DNA of 64,000 nucleotides from DASSUW01 sp963806395 (GTDB lineage: Bacteria; Actinomycetota; Thermoleophilia; Solirubrobacterales; Solirubrobacteraceae): assembly GCA_963806395.1 (NCBI GenBank), contig CAWDYI010000009.1, forward strand, positions 310,001 to 374,000, written 5' to 3'. Below are positions 9,401 through 16,810 of the stretch, one piece after another (positions within the stretch are counted from its first letter, which is position 1; every line of letters begins with the position of its first letter). The position numbers and the translations under genes are program-made. A model generated the notes under the pieces. The model was not told the DNA's origin. It did no database searches and worked only from the letters and a program-made list of their open reading frames with translations.

Positions 9401-10471
9401 GCCCTGGTAGTCCTTGCACCACGCGACCGGATGGTCGAAGCCCATCGCTTCCGTGCCCGCGTCGTACGTCGTCTCGTCGACGGTGGCGAGCACGTGCGAG
9501 AAGCCGCGCACGTTGTCGTCGAAGTTGTAGTACTCGTCGCGGTGCGACCAGTACTCCGGGAGCGACTTGCTGGCGTCGTGAACGCGGTCGGCGACCTTGA
9601 TCGTCGCCGTGGCGAGCGCGGCGGCCGGGCCGACCGCACGGGTGCCGAGCAGGTCGGTCATGAACTGCCAGCCCGTCTCGGTCGCGATCGCCGAGTGGAT
9701 GCCGAGGAACCCGCCGCCGTCCTTGAAGTAGTTCTCGAAGGCGGTCTGCTCGGCGTCGTTGAGCACGTCACCGGCGGTGTTGAGGAACACGACCGCGCGG
9801 TACCGCTTCAGGTTGGTCTCCGTGAAGACACCCGACGAGTTGCCGGCGACGACGACGCGGAAGCGGTTGCGCGCGCCGATCTCCCGCAGCGCGCGGATGC
9901 CGTCGGAGGCCGAGGCGTGCGTCTCGCCGACGGCCTCGGTGAAGGCGAGCACGTCGTAGAGCGGCGGCGGCGGGGCCGGCGGGCCAGGCGGGTTGCCGCC
10001 GCCCGGCGAGGTCGACGGAGGCAGGACGGTCAGCCGGCGGCCGGAGAGGCGGCAGTTCGAGCGTGCGCGCACGCGTACGCACGCGGACACCCAGTAGCGG
10101 CCGGTGAGGAAGCGCGGCAGCTCGACCTCGACGTTGAAGCGCCGGGTGCTGTCGCCGGCGATCCTGCGGAGCTTCCGGGCGAACAGCACGCGGCCACCGG
10201 AGGCGTACTTGAACTTGCGCAGCCTGACGACCAGGCGCGGCCGGGTGGCCCGCTTGCCGCTGTTCATGATCCGCGCCCGGAGCGTGAACGAGTTCCCCGC
10301 GAGTGCCTCGGCGGGCGGCGCGCTGACTGAGCGCAGCGGTGCCTTCGGCTTCGCGGCCGCGGCCGCGGCCGCGTCGATGGGCATGGCAGCCGCCGCGCTC
10401 GGCACGATCAACGCCAGGCCGGCAAGACCAGGCAGCGCCAGCCGACGCGCTGCAGTGCTCGTGACACGCAT
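6401..10471 (-). CDS. Secreted ThuA / sugar-dehydrogenase / PKD mosaic protein (copy B)
   Basis: A 1356-residue protein from the ATG at 10471, with GGAGGAGGGGG about nine bases upstream. A signal peptide (LALPGLAGLALIVPSAAAA) is followed by a basic beta-sandwich (about 47-150) and a Gly/Pro-rich linker (154-168). Then come ThuA (170-380, GGGFLGIHSAIATE), the sugar-dehydrogenase beta-propeller (400-1007), PKD (1013-1100) and an Ig-like plus carbohydrate-binding-like C-terminus. The paralogue at 2046-6221 matches it from ThuA to the end, but the N-terminal 150 residues are unrelated, so one copy swapped its N-terminal domain. The propeller carries the same inserted module (about 605-692). It is divergent from the secreted TIM-barrel gene across a 393-base control region, suggesting coordinated sugar-polymer metabolism outside the membrane. 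Confidence 0.85.
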   Translation of the reverse strand: MRVTSTAARRLALPGLAGLALIVPSAAAAMPIDAAAAAAAKPKAPLRSVSAPPAEALAGNSFTLRARIMNSGKRATRPRLVVRLRKFKYASGGRVLFARKLRRIAGDSTRRFNVEVELPRFLTGRYWVSACVRVRARSNCRLSGRRLTVLPPSTSPGGGNPPGPPAPPPPLYDVLAFTEAVGETHASASDGIRALREIGARNRFRVVVAGNSSGVFTETNLKRYRAVVFLNTAGDVLNDAEQTAFENYFKDGGGFLGIHSAIATETGWQFMTDLLGTRAVGPAAALATATIKVADRVHDASKSLPEYWSHRDEYYNFDDNVRGFSHVLATVDETTYDAGTEAMGFDHPVAWCKDYQGGRSFYTAAGHTRQSYDSATFRRHLAGAIEWTAGRSDPVYSDCGATVLANYQQVKITAPPNLNEPIGFDQFPDGRIVQTTRDGRVRLHDPETGAVDVIAQIPVYAHSEDGLYGPAIDNNFESNKWVYLYYSPLTMEGVSESGKPYPAQTPPGNAPTTAADPATFDDWLGYFQLSRFKFVEAAGSEPAHLDLDSEQKIMKVEVDRGACCHVAGDIDFDKHNNLWLVTGDDTPAGSIGTNQFPPYNDMKTNETQSVTVAAGTTGTFTLTFGGQTTAPIALPISNADLAAKLEALPNVDDVLVSGNNARSVSFGGSQSQEDVPEMTASVPAVTVATTQQANWFVAPHNDARRSSTSTNDLRGKLLRIKVNGDGSYSIPPGNLFREGIAKTRPEIYAMGFRNPFRVQVDSDDVAYVTDYSPDSRAPGQLRAAAGTGRVEIVRKPSNYGWPMCYGPQLPMYEWDFNMQVTFGEPFDCGNPQQGPANTSRWNTGLRHGPPMTQPDIWYSYNDNADPPLGTPCLAYYDGSGGTCPQLFPELGTGGIGPHGADKYEFDPDNPSKTKFPPYYDGSVILGEFTRDWLREVRLDSRGGIHKINQVLNCGAFGSPTNPAVPFECDNPMDLQFGTDGNLYLLTYGDGFFVANPDAGLYRWEYVAGDQDPKAVLSATPTNGVAPLVVQFSSEGSTDPDVGQGDSIRFAWDFDGDGTTDSVDPNPSHTYAANGVYTARLTVSDAAGNSNSKTIQITVGNTAPTVTIATPVDGDFFEWGDEIPYSVTITDPQDATIDCNRVQVTFVLVHDQHGHGEATETGCTGTLPTSPDNASHGGYLAGGISVSYTDTGGAGGTPPLTTDAQHVVQLRRQHVEYVQAAAGIQFSGVAAPETDPLGAGQAANQLDPGDWLRLNNRYSFDSMDKQITFRFANNQAAGTLRGLVDVRLDAVDGPVIATCELRSTGGNGTYTDQTCPYTGTVTGSHAIYLVFRQAPGGPATSFGLLNWVQFSGAGVGL

Positions 10472-10767
10472 GGAAATGCGCCCCCTCCTCCTCGACGCGC
10501 GGCAAGCGATCCGCGCTCGCTCCGTGCCGGCACACCCGGCCCCGGTGCGGATCAAACACCGGGGCTTGAGCGCTTGTCAAGCATTAGTCCGTCAACTAAC
10601 GCCGGAGAAGCGCCAACTTCTGTTGAGTGTCGAAGAAAAGTTGGCCGGGACCACGAATTCCCGCCAGCCGCCACGCTGCGCCAACGGTCCGGGGATCGGT
10701 ACGACGCACCAGACGGTGCCTACCGCGCCGACTTGAACGCTTTGCTCTCCGCGTGCACAAAAGCTTG
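10472..10767. other. Divergent control region between ThuA copy B and the TIM-barrel gene
   Basis: About 390 bases without a convincing gene, locally less GC-rich than the neighbours. It holds a GCTTGA-N7-TCAAGC inverted repeat (10564-10582), a second inverted repeat CCAACTT/AAGTTGG (10613-10619 with 10638-10644), and a rightward promoter (10768-10797). On the minus strand TTGACG and TTGACA hexamers overlap the first palindrome and may be -35 elements for the giant gene. Confidence 0.5.
10564..10582. promoter_or_regulatory. Inverted repeat GCTTGA-N7-TCAAGC, candidate operator
   Basis: Perfect 6-bp arms separated by GCGCTTG, positioned about 93 bases upstream of the copy B start and overlapping a minus-strand TTGACA hexamer. 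The geometry suits a repressor of the LacI or ROK type, but no such regulator is encoded nearby. The assignment is by symmetry and position only. Confidence 0.4.
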
Positions 10768-10797
10768 TTGACTTCTGTCGGAACGGCGGTGTACGTT
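10768..10797 (+). promoter_or_regulatory. Sigma-70-like promoter for the TIM-barrel gene
   Basis: TTGACT (10768-10773) and TACGTT (10792-10797) are separated by 18 bases. Transcription would start near 10804, giving a leader of about 60 bases before the ATG at 10865. Confidence 0.5.
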
Positions 10798-10864
10798 CGC
10801 ACGGCAAGGTAGGCGGGCCCAGGTCATCGGCCGGCGCGCAGCGCCACGAAGAGGGGGAGTACGA

Positions 10865-12685
10865 ATGAGGGCAATGAGACGGCGTGCGATCGGATGGACG
10901 GCAGCCGCCGCCACCGGCGCCGTCCTCCTGGTCGGTGTGAGCACCGCCCAGGCGCAGAAGCCGGAGAAGGTCGGTGACGGCATCAAGACCGGCCAGATGG
11001 GCGTGCAGCTCTTCAACTACGGCGGTTTCATCAGCAACGGCGGTGGGCTCGGAGCCAATCCGCCGGCCATGGGCGTCAGCCCCGCGTGTGCGACCGCGAC
11101 CACCAGCGAGTGCCGCTGGGAGCGTCTCGAGCGCCTCTTCGCATTTCTCCAGACCAAGGGCGTGACCAACGTCGAGCTGTTCGGGCACCAGAACTTCCCG
11201 GCCAACGGCGACACCGCGGGCCTCGATCGCTATCGGGCGTTGCTCGACCGCTATGGCCTGCATGCGGGCGGCTGGCACGGCAGCATGAGCGAGACGGACT
11301 GGGACGCGCGCATGGCGGCCGCGAAGCGGCTCGGCGCCGACTACATCGGCTCCGGCGGGTTCCCCGCCCCGGGCATCAACAGCTACGCCGACACGCTGGC
11401 GACGGCCCAGGCCCTCAACCGGCTCGGCAAGCGCTCGATCGAGGCCGGCCTCGGCCCCGTGTACTTCCACAACCACCAGACCGAGTTCACCAACAAGTAC
11501 GTCGATGACGGCGTCCTCAAGACGGCGTTCGACATCGTCATGGAGCGCACCGACTCCCGCTACGTCGTGGCGGAGATCGACGTCAAGTGGTCCTCGGACG
11601 CGCTCGACGACGTCACCGGCACGCAGACCGCGGCGCTGATCGACAAGTACGGCGCGCGCGTCCAGCTGCTGCACATCAAGGACGGCACCAATATCGCGGC
11701 GCCGTTCCCGGCGTCGGCCCCGCACATCTCCACCGGCGACGGCGAGATCGACTTCCGGCCGATCTTCGCCGCGGCCAGCAACCGCGTGCGCTACTACCAC
11801 CAGGAGCACGACGGCGGCACGCTGACGGACGCCGAGCGGAGCCTGAGCAACCTCAAGGGCGTCGGGACGGCCTCGGTCGGCACGATGCTGGCACTCCCGC
11901 CGAACTTCAACTCGGTGCCCGCCGGCACGCCTGCCGCGAACAACGTCACCACGGTTCGTGTCCAGAACACGGGTGACCAGCCGCTGACCATCACGAACAT
12001 CCAGGTGCAAGGGACGGACGCTGCCGACTTCTCGATCGTGAGCCAGAACTGCACCGCCGCCGGTGGCGGCGGGCCGCTGGCTCCGGGCGGCACGGTTCCC
12101 AACCCGCCGCGCGGCGCGTGCGACGTCAATGTCGGCTTCAAGCCGACACGGACGAACTTCAAGTCGATCGCCCGCCTGCAGTTCACGTCGAATTCCGACA
12201 CAGCGACCGAGAACGTCCTGCTCGCGGCGACCAGCCTCGGCTGGAGCCTCAGCACGGTGGGCGGCAACGTCGAGTCGCTGCTGAATCTCGCCGTGTCGAG
12301 CGTCGGCAGCTTCGGGACGTTCGTCCCGGGCATCGCCACCGACTACAACACCGCGCTCGCGGCGAGCGTCACGGCGACGACCGCCGACGCGGCGCTGACG
12401 GTGACCGACCCCGACACGGTGGCCGGCGGCTACCTGGTCAACGGGTCGTTCAAGCTGGCGTCGCCGCTGACGATCCGGCCGCTCGGGCTGGGTGACCCGA
12501 CGTCGACGCCGTTCACGCCGCTGAACAGCGACGGGACACCGAAGGTGCTCAAGAGCTGGAGCTCGCCGGTCACGGCAGCACCGCTCACGCTGGGCCTCCG
12601 GCAGGCGATTGGCGGCACGGAGCCGCTGCGGGCCGGTACCTACAGCAAGACCCTGACGTTCACGCTGTCGACCACGACCCCGTGA
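10865..12685 (+). CDS. Secreted xylose-isomerase-like TIM-barrel protein with Ig-like and C-terminal surface module
   Basis: A 606-residue protein from the ATG at 10865, preceded by GGGGGAG. After a signal peptide (to about residue 32, ending STAQA) comes a sugar-phosphate isomerase/epimerase-type TIM barrel (about 40-310). It keeps typical metal-ligand strands: VELFGHQNF, YFHNHQTEF, VAEIDVKW, LLHIKDG, YYHQEHDGG. Residues about 340-460 resemble a choice-of-anchor-D Ig-like fold (RVQNTGDQPLTITNI). Residues 465-606 form a beta-rich module ending AGTYSKTLTFTLS-x3-P, homologous to the whole mature protein at 14405-14896. Secreted members of this isomerase family are often found with ThuA and sugar dehydrogenases; the reaction is unknown. 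The gene is divergent from ThuA copy B. Confidence 0.85.
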   Translation: MRAMRRRAIGWTAAAATGAVLLVGVSTAQAQKPEKVGDGIKTGQMGVQLFNYGGFISNGGGLGANPPAMGVSPACATATTSECRWERLERLFAFLQTKGVTNVELFGHQNFPANGDTAGLDRYRALLDRYGLHAGGWHGSMSETDWDARMAAAKRLGADYIGSGGFPAPGINSYADTLATAQALNRLGKRSIEAGLGPVYFHNHQTEFTNKYVDDGVLKTAFDIVMERTDSRYVVAEIDVKWSSDALDDVTGTQTAALIDKYGARVQLLHIKDGTNIAAPFPASAPHISTGDGEIDFRPIFAAASNRVRYYHQEHDGGTLTDAERSLSNLKGVGTASVGTMLALPPNFNSVPAGTPAANNVTTVRVQNTGDQPLTITNIQVQGTDAADFSIVSQNCTAAGGGGPLAPGGTVPNPPRGACDVNVGFKPTRTNFKSIARLQFTSNSDTATENVLLAATSLGWSLSTVGGNVESLLNLAVSSVGSFGTFVPGIATDYNTALAASVTATTADAALTVTDPDTVAGGYLVNGSFKLASPLTIRPLGLGDPTSTPFTPLNSDGTPKVLKSWSSPVTAAPLTLGLRQAIGGTEPLRAGTYSKTLTFTLSTTTP

Positions 12686-12710
12686 GCTGACAGGACGAAG
12701 AAGTGAGGTC

Positions 12711-12740
12711 GAGAGCGCCGGCCACCAGGCCGGCGCTCTC
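12711..12740 (+). terminator. Perfect 13-bp hairpin after the TIM-barrel gene
   Basis: GAGAGCGCCGGCC pairs with GGCCGGCGCTCTC around ACCA, 25 bases after the stop codon at 12685. There is no T-run. It separates the TIM-barrel gene from the lipoprotein gene that follows. Confidence 0.7.
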
Positions 12741-12765
12741 GCCGTCTGACGGGAGCTGGAGAGGA

Positions 12766-13425
12766 ATGGTGAAGTTGCTCGGATCGATCGCGGTGCTGGC
12801 GGGCTTGGTCGCCGGCTGCGGATCGGACGAGTCTCCGTCGGCCGCGACGACCCCGACGCCCACCGCGACGCCGACGGTCAGCGCACACGCCGAGACCGAG
12901 CAGGGCTTCGAGGACGGGCACGCACAAGCCGTGCGCGACTACTACGGCGGCGAGGCCGCCGCGCACACCGAGGACGGTGACGTCGAGGCCGAGTACCACC
13001 AGCCGCCGCGGCCGGCGTCCGGCGGCATCGGGGACACGATCACGCTGACCGGGTCCAACATCGGTGTCCGGATGCGCGTGACGCTGACGGGTCTCGGCGA
13101 TCCGGTGAGCGCCTCGAGGCCGCCGCGCGCCGGCACGCGCTACGTGGGCGTGAACCTGCGGCTGAAGAACACCGGCATCGCGATCATGGAGGGCGAGCTC
13201 GCCAACGCGCTGCTCGACTACGGACCCGGGCAGGGCGCGAAGCCGGTGCTCGGCGTCGAGGCGGGATGCTCGAACGGCCTCCAGGCGGGGCTGCGAATCG
13301 AGGATGGCCCTCCCCTGCGCGGCTGCATGCTGTTCGAGGTTCCCACCGGCAAGCGGCCGCAGCAGCTGCTGCTCGCGCTGGAGAACGTTCCCGCTGAGGC
13401 GGGCGGCAGATGGAGGCTCCGATGA
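12766..13425 (+). CDS. DUF4352-type lipoprotein
   Basis: A 219-residue lipoprotein from the ATG at 12766 (GGAGAGGA upstream). The signal ends in lipobox LVAGCGS, followed by a Thr/Pro-rich linker and a short acidic/His-rich stretch (residues about 45-80). The C-terminal half (about 85-215) has the immunoglobulin-like DUF4352 pattern: GDTITLTG, RYVGVNLRLKNTG and a late strand with GCMLFEVP. Two cysteines (SNGLQ and RGCM regions) could form a disulfide. Proteins of this type are surface-exposed with unknown function. An in-frame ATG-type start upstream at 12703 would lie inside the terminator hairpin and is rejected. Confidence 0.75.
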   Translation: MVKLLGSIAVLAGLVAGCGSDESPSAATTPTPTATPTVSAHAETEQGFEDGHAQAVRDYYGGEAAAHTEDGDVEAEYHQPPRPASGGIGDTITLTGSNIGVRMRVTLTGLGDPVSASRPPRAGTRYVGVNLRLKNTGIAIMEGELANALLDYGPGQGAKPVLGVEAGCSNGLQAGLRIEDGPPLRGCMLFEVPTGKRPQQLLLALENVPAEAGGRWRLR

Positions 13426-13517
13426 CCGTTCGGGCACGCCGGGGGCAAAAGCCCGAGGTCCGCCGGCGAACACAACTGGACTTGTGTCGCGTTGCATCTG
13501 CAAGCTATCGTGCTCTG

Positions 13518-14408
13518 ATGGGTCAGATGGTCGGCCGGGTCGTTGTCGTCTGGCACGTGCGTGGCGCTGCAGTGGCCGTCGCACTCGGGCTCTCGCTCGT
13601 CGCCGCCGCGACCGCGTCGGCGGCCCCGTCCGCCGCGATAGGTGGTGTGCGTAGCCCCGCCGCGGGCACGCTCGACCTGACGGTCCAGGCCACCGGAGAC
13701 GCTTCTGGCCTGCGATCGGCCACGGTGGCACTTGGCGGCGTGACGCAGGACAGCGGCTTCTTCGGCGAGCCCGATTGCCTCCCGGACGCTTCCGCAGAGG
13801 GCGGTTGCCCATCCACGGGCGCGCTGCCCCTGACCGTCGAGACGAGTGCAGTGTCCGACGGCGTACACCGGTTGCAGGTGACCGTGACGCCGGGTGCCGG
13901 GCCCGCGGTCGTCGTGTACGACGAGGCGATCACGGTCGACAACACGCCGGTCGTGTCGACCCCGTCGGTGACGGTCACCGTGGGCTCGGGCACCATCTCG
14001 CCGTCGCCGCCCGGGGGCGGCGGTGGCCCGCCGCGGCCCGGAGGCGTCGGCGCGTGCGCGTCGCCCCGGCTGTCGATGTTCCTTGCGCAGTCGCCGCTCC
14101 GGTTCCGGCGCGCCGTGCCCGTGCTCGTCGCGGGCCGCCGCTACCGCTACTCCGGCCGCCTGACCTGCCGGGTCAACGGGCGCCGCCGGTCGGCGCCGCG
14201 GGGCACGTACATCGGAGTGCGCAACCGGCTGCGCGGACGGACGTTCGTCAAGCCGGCGCTGAGGGTTCGCAGCCGCGGGCGGATCGTCGCCCGGCTGGCC
14301 TATCGCAGCTCTCGCGTGATCGTGTTCCGGGCGCGGAGCGCAACCGGCAAGGTGGTAAGCGTGCGGATCCCGATCCGCGTCGTGCGTTTGAGAGGGGGAC
14401 GCAGGTGA
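13518..14408 (+). CDS. Secreted protein of unknown function, first gene of a three-gene surface operon
   Basis: A 296-residue protein with a hydrophobic signal peptide (AAVAVALGLSLVAAATASA). Starts at 13518 or 13527 are both plausible; longer in-frame extensions to 13410 overlap the lipoprotein gene. The mature part has an N-terminal Ig-like region (about 40-150, with a CLPDASAEGGCP cysteine pair). A Gly/Pro-rich hinge near 165-180 follows, and then a very basic C-terminal domain of about 110 residues rich in Arg with two cysteines (VGACASP, LTCRVNG). I do not recognise the family. The stop overlaps the next start as GTGA, so the following gene is translationally coupled. Confidence 0.7.
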   Translation: MGQMVGRVVVVWHVRGAAVAVALGLSLVAAATASAAPSAAIGGVRSPAAGTLDLTVQATGDASGLRSATVALGGVTQDSGFFGEPDCLPDASAEGGCPSTGALPLTVETSAVSDGVHRLQVTVTPGAGPAVVVYDEAITVDNTPVVSTPSVTVTVGSGTISPSPPGGGGGPPRPGGVGACASPRLSMFLAQSPLRFRRAVPVLVAGRRYRYSGRLTCRVNGRRRSAPRGTYIGVRNRLRGRTFVKPALRVRSRGRIVARLAYRSSRVIVFRARSATGKVVSVRIPIRVVRLRGGRR

Positions 14409-14896
14409 GGATCATCGCCCGAGCCGTCGCGGTCGCAGTCGGGGGGCTGCTGGTGACCGCGCTACCGGCCTCCGCCCAGACCGACGTCGGCGGAAGCGTG
14501 CCGAGCTACATGGAGCTCCGGCTCGACGAGCCCGAGGGGTTCGCGAGCTTCCCGTCCGGCGCCGGCGAGCACGAGCTCTCGATCCGCACACGTGTCACAG
14601 CGACGACCAGCAGCGCGCGGCTGAGCGTCGTCGACGGCGACCTCACGGCCGGGTCGCGGCTCGGACGGCTCGCGAGTGGCGGCTCGGTCCTGGACGAGCC
14701 GCTCGAGGCGAGGGTCGGCTCGACCGCCTTCCAGCCGCTGGACGCGACGATCGATCCGGTGCTCGCCGAGTTCGGGCGCCCGGTCGCCAACGAACGAGCG
14801 ACGATCCGCCTGCGGCAGCGCATCAACGCCGGCGAGCGCCCGCGCGGCACCTACACGAAGACCTTGTTGATCACCTTGTCGTCGAATGCACCTTGA
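14405..14896 (+). CDS. Small secreted WxL-like surface protein
   Basis: A 163-residue protein from a GTG overlapping the previous stop. After the signal peptide (VAVAVGGLLVTALPASAQ) the mature chain is a single beta-rich domain beginning DVGGSVPSYMELRL and ending GTYTKTLLITLSSNAP. It aligns along its length with the C-terminal 140 residues of the TIM-barrel protein at 10865-12685: VGGNVESLLNL, the VTATT-x2-A-x-L motif, FxPL, LRQxI and GTY(S/T)KTL. The terminal strand resembles the WxL cell-wall-binding domain of Firmicutes without the Trp. The likely role is surface attachment; this is inferred from fold and gene order. Confidence 0.7.
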   Translation: MRIIARAVAVAVGGLLVTALPASAQTDVGGSVPSYMELRLDEPEGFASFPSGAGEHELSIRTRVTATTSSARLSVVDGDLTAGSRLGRLASGGSVLDEPLEARVGSTAFQPLDATIDPVLAEFGRPVANERATIRLRQRINAGERPRGTYTKTLLITLSSNAP

Positions 14897-14927
14897 GCAG
14901 CGCGCACATCCTGAGGAGGAGTCGTTG

Positions 14928-15716
14928 ATGTACCGAAGCAAGCTGGTCCTCGGCGCTGCGATCGTGGCGGGCCTCGCCGCGACGCAGATCGCCTCCGCGG
15001 AGGCGCCGTCCGCGCCCGCCGCCAAGGCAGCTCAGGGTGGGCTTTCGATCACCCCGGCGATCCTCGAGACGACGGCGCGCTCGGGGGCGTCGCGCTCGGC
15101 GACGGTGACCAACTCGACCAGTCGCACGCTGCGCGTGACGGTCCGCGCGCGGCCGTGGCGGCAGTCGAGCACCGGCGTGGTCGCGGCCAACCGCCGCCGC
15201 ACGCTGGGAGCGATCCGGCTGAGCACGACGAAGTTCACCCTCGCGGCCGGCGCCCGGCGCGTCATCGGCGTGAGGCTCAAGCGCGTCCCGTCGGGCCGCT
15301 CGCAGTACGGTGCGCTCGACATCGTGGGCAAGCCCGCGAGGAGGCGCAGGGGCATCAACGTCGCGTACCGGCTCGTCTCCAGCCTGCGCTTCAACCCGCC
15401 CGCCGGCGCCCGCAGGTTGCGCCTGCGCGCCGGGTCCACGCGCGTGAGCGGCCGGGGCTCGAGCAAGGCGCTCCTGCTCAAGGTCCGCAACCGCGGGAAC
15501 ACCGTCGATCCCGTCGGCGGCAGCGTGACCATCACCGGCTCGGGCGGCGGTCGCAGCGGCACGATCAGCTCGGTGCGGATCCTGCCCGGAAAGGTGGTCG
15601 CCGTGCGCCTGGCCTCGCTCCGCGGCCTTCGAAAGGGCACCTACAGGGCGTCGGTCACGCTGACCCAGGCGCGCAGGAACCGCCTCAGCGCGACGCGGAC
15701 GTTCCGCATCCGCTGA
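14928..15716 (+). CDS. Secreted chaperone-like / DUF916-like surface protein
   Basis: A 262-residue protein from the ATG at 14928, with GAGGAGGA eight bases upstream. A signal peptide (SKLVLGAAIVAGLAATQIASA) is followed by a beta-sandwich (about 48-150, SITPAILETTARSGASRSATVTN) resembling the N-terminal domain of periplasmic pilus chaperones and of DUF916/WxL-interacting proteins. A second Ig-like domain (about 165-262) follows. In Firmicutes, WxL proteins and DUF916 proteins are encoded together, and here the WxL-like gene is immediately upstream (31-base gap). Unlike the Firmicutes family, no C-terminal membrane helix is visible. The chain is strikingly rich in Arg. Confidence 0.65.
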   Translation: MYRSKLVLGAAIVAGLAATQIASAEAPSAPAAKAAQGGLSITPAILETTARSGASRSATVTNSTSRTLRVTVRARPWRQSSTGVVAANRRRTLGAIRLSTTKFTLAAGARRVIGVRLKRVPSGRSQYGALDIVGKPARRRRGINVAYRLVSSLRFNPPAGARRLRLRAGSTRVSGRGSSKALLLKVRNRGNTVDPVGGSVTITGSGGGRSGTISSVRILPGKVVAVRLASLRGLRKGTYRASVTLTQARRNRLSATRTFRIR

Positions 15717-15729
15717 CGGGGCGCCGCTC

Positions 15730-16593
15730 TTACAGGCGGTCGCTGCGGTCGACGAACGACGCGTCCATGCCGATCGCGAGCAACGCGATCAGGCCGACGT
15801 AGACGGCTCCCACCACCAGGCGTTGACGCGGGGTGACGCGGTAGTAGGCCGCGTTGCCCTCGTCACCGCGCTTGCGCGCCTTCCAGCGGCGCCAGCTCTC
15901 GGTCCCGCCGAGGAGCAGGAACAGGATCAGGATCGGGTTCGGGAACAGGAAGAAGAACCCGATCATCGCCGCGAACCCCGCGAACCACATCCACGGCGCC
16001 ATCGCGGCCATCGCGCGACCGCCGTCGAACGGCACCAACGGGATCAGGTTGAAGAGGTTCAGGAAGAAGCCGGTGAAGGCGAGCGCGCGCCAGAAGTCGT
16101 CGTCCGTCGCAGCCGCGACCGGCAGCAGCGCGGCGCATGCGAGCGAGCCCAGGATCGGGCCGGCCAGCCCCACCCGCGCCTCGGCGACCGCGCTGCCCCC
16201 GAGCGACCGCGCGCCGACGGCGGCGCCGAGAAACGGGATGAAGACCATGAACGACGGCTTGACCCCCTCGCGCCGCAGCTGGATGTAGTGCCCGGACTCG
16301 TGGACGAACAGCAACGCCACGAACCCGAGCGCGAACTGCCACCCCCAGATCAGCGAGTACGCCGCGACCGACACGAGCATCGAGCCCGACGTCGTCAGCA
16401 CCTTCAGCTTCGGCAGCACCAGCAGCAGCCCCTTGAACTTGGCGCCCCACTTCAGCGCCAGCAGGCCGGCGACCAGCAGCGGTCCGAACAGGCGCCTGAG
16501 CAGCGGCCGCCGCTCGCGCGGCATGCCTGCGGGAGCCTGCGGCTCGGTCACGGGATACGGCGTGGGCGGTAGCCAGCGGTTCGGCTGATCCAT
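15730..16593 (-). CDS. M50-family (site-2) membrane metalloprotease
   Basis: A 287-residue membrane protein from the ATG at 16593. Several hydrophobic helices surround the zinc motif HESGH (HExxH, about residues 105-109) and the distal ligand motif LIPLVPFDGGR (NPxDG-like, about residue 198). Both are signatures of site-2/SpoIVFB-type intramembrane proteases. An N-terminal Pro-rich cytoplasmic tail of about 30 residues precedes the first helix, and an Arg/Lys-rich loop (WKARKRGDEG) precedes the last helix. No PDZ or CBS domain is present. It converges on the 14928 gene with 13 bases between stops and is divergent from the exopolysaccharide operon. The substrate is unknown. Confidence 0.8.
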   Translation of the reverse strand: MDQPNRWLPPTPYPVTEPQAPAGMPRERRPLLRRLFGPLLVAGLLALKWGAKFKGLLLVLPKLKVLTTSGSMLVSVAAYSLIWGWQFALGFVALLFVHESGHYIQLRREGVKPSFMVFIPFLGAAVGARSLGGSAVAEARVGLAGPILGSLACAALLPVAAATDDDFWRALAFTGFFLNLFNLIPLVPFDGGRAMAAMAPWMWFAGFAAMIGFFFLFPNPILILFLLLGGTESWRRWKARKRGDEGNAAYYRVTPRQRLVVGAVYVGLIALLAIGMDASFVDRSDRL

Positions 16594-16693
16594 CGCAACC
16601 GAGTGTGGCAGTGCCCCATAAAACTGAGGTTTCCATGAACTCGGACGCGGGACTCCGGTCTGGACCGGATGTCCCCGGCGGCGCTCCCCCACG

Positions 16694-16712
16694 AACGGGG
16701 GATCCCCCCGTT
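16694..16712. promoter_or_regulatory. Perfect hairpin in the leader of the exopolysaccharide operon
   Basis: AACGGGGG pairs with CCCCCGTT around ATC, in the 217-base gap between the M50 gene and the UDP-sugar dehydrogenase gene. A second small hairpin (CCGGTCTGGACCGG, near 16662) precedes it. Together they suggest a structured leader or a pause/attenuation site. No known riboswitch core is recognisable. Confidence 0.4.
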
Positions 16713-16810
16713 GAGGCGCGGCGCAGGCGGCTCGATGCTGAATACCGGGTGCACCGATATCCGACTGCGCGCCCTCCTCCCCGCCCCTCCTCGCAACCCA
16801 TTGGTGGCCA

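Noticed and set aside
16622..16700. Cyclic-di-GMP or c-di-AMP riboswitch before the exopolysaccharide operon
   Set aside because: The characteristic conserved cores were not found; only simple hairpins are present.
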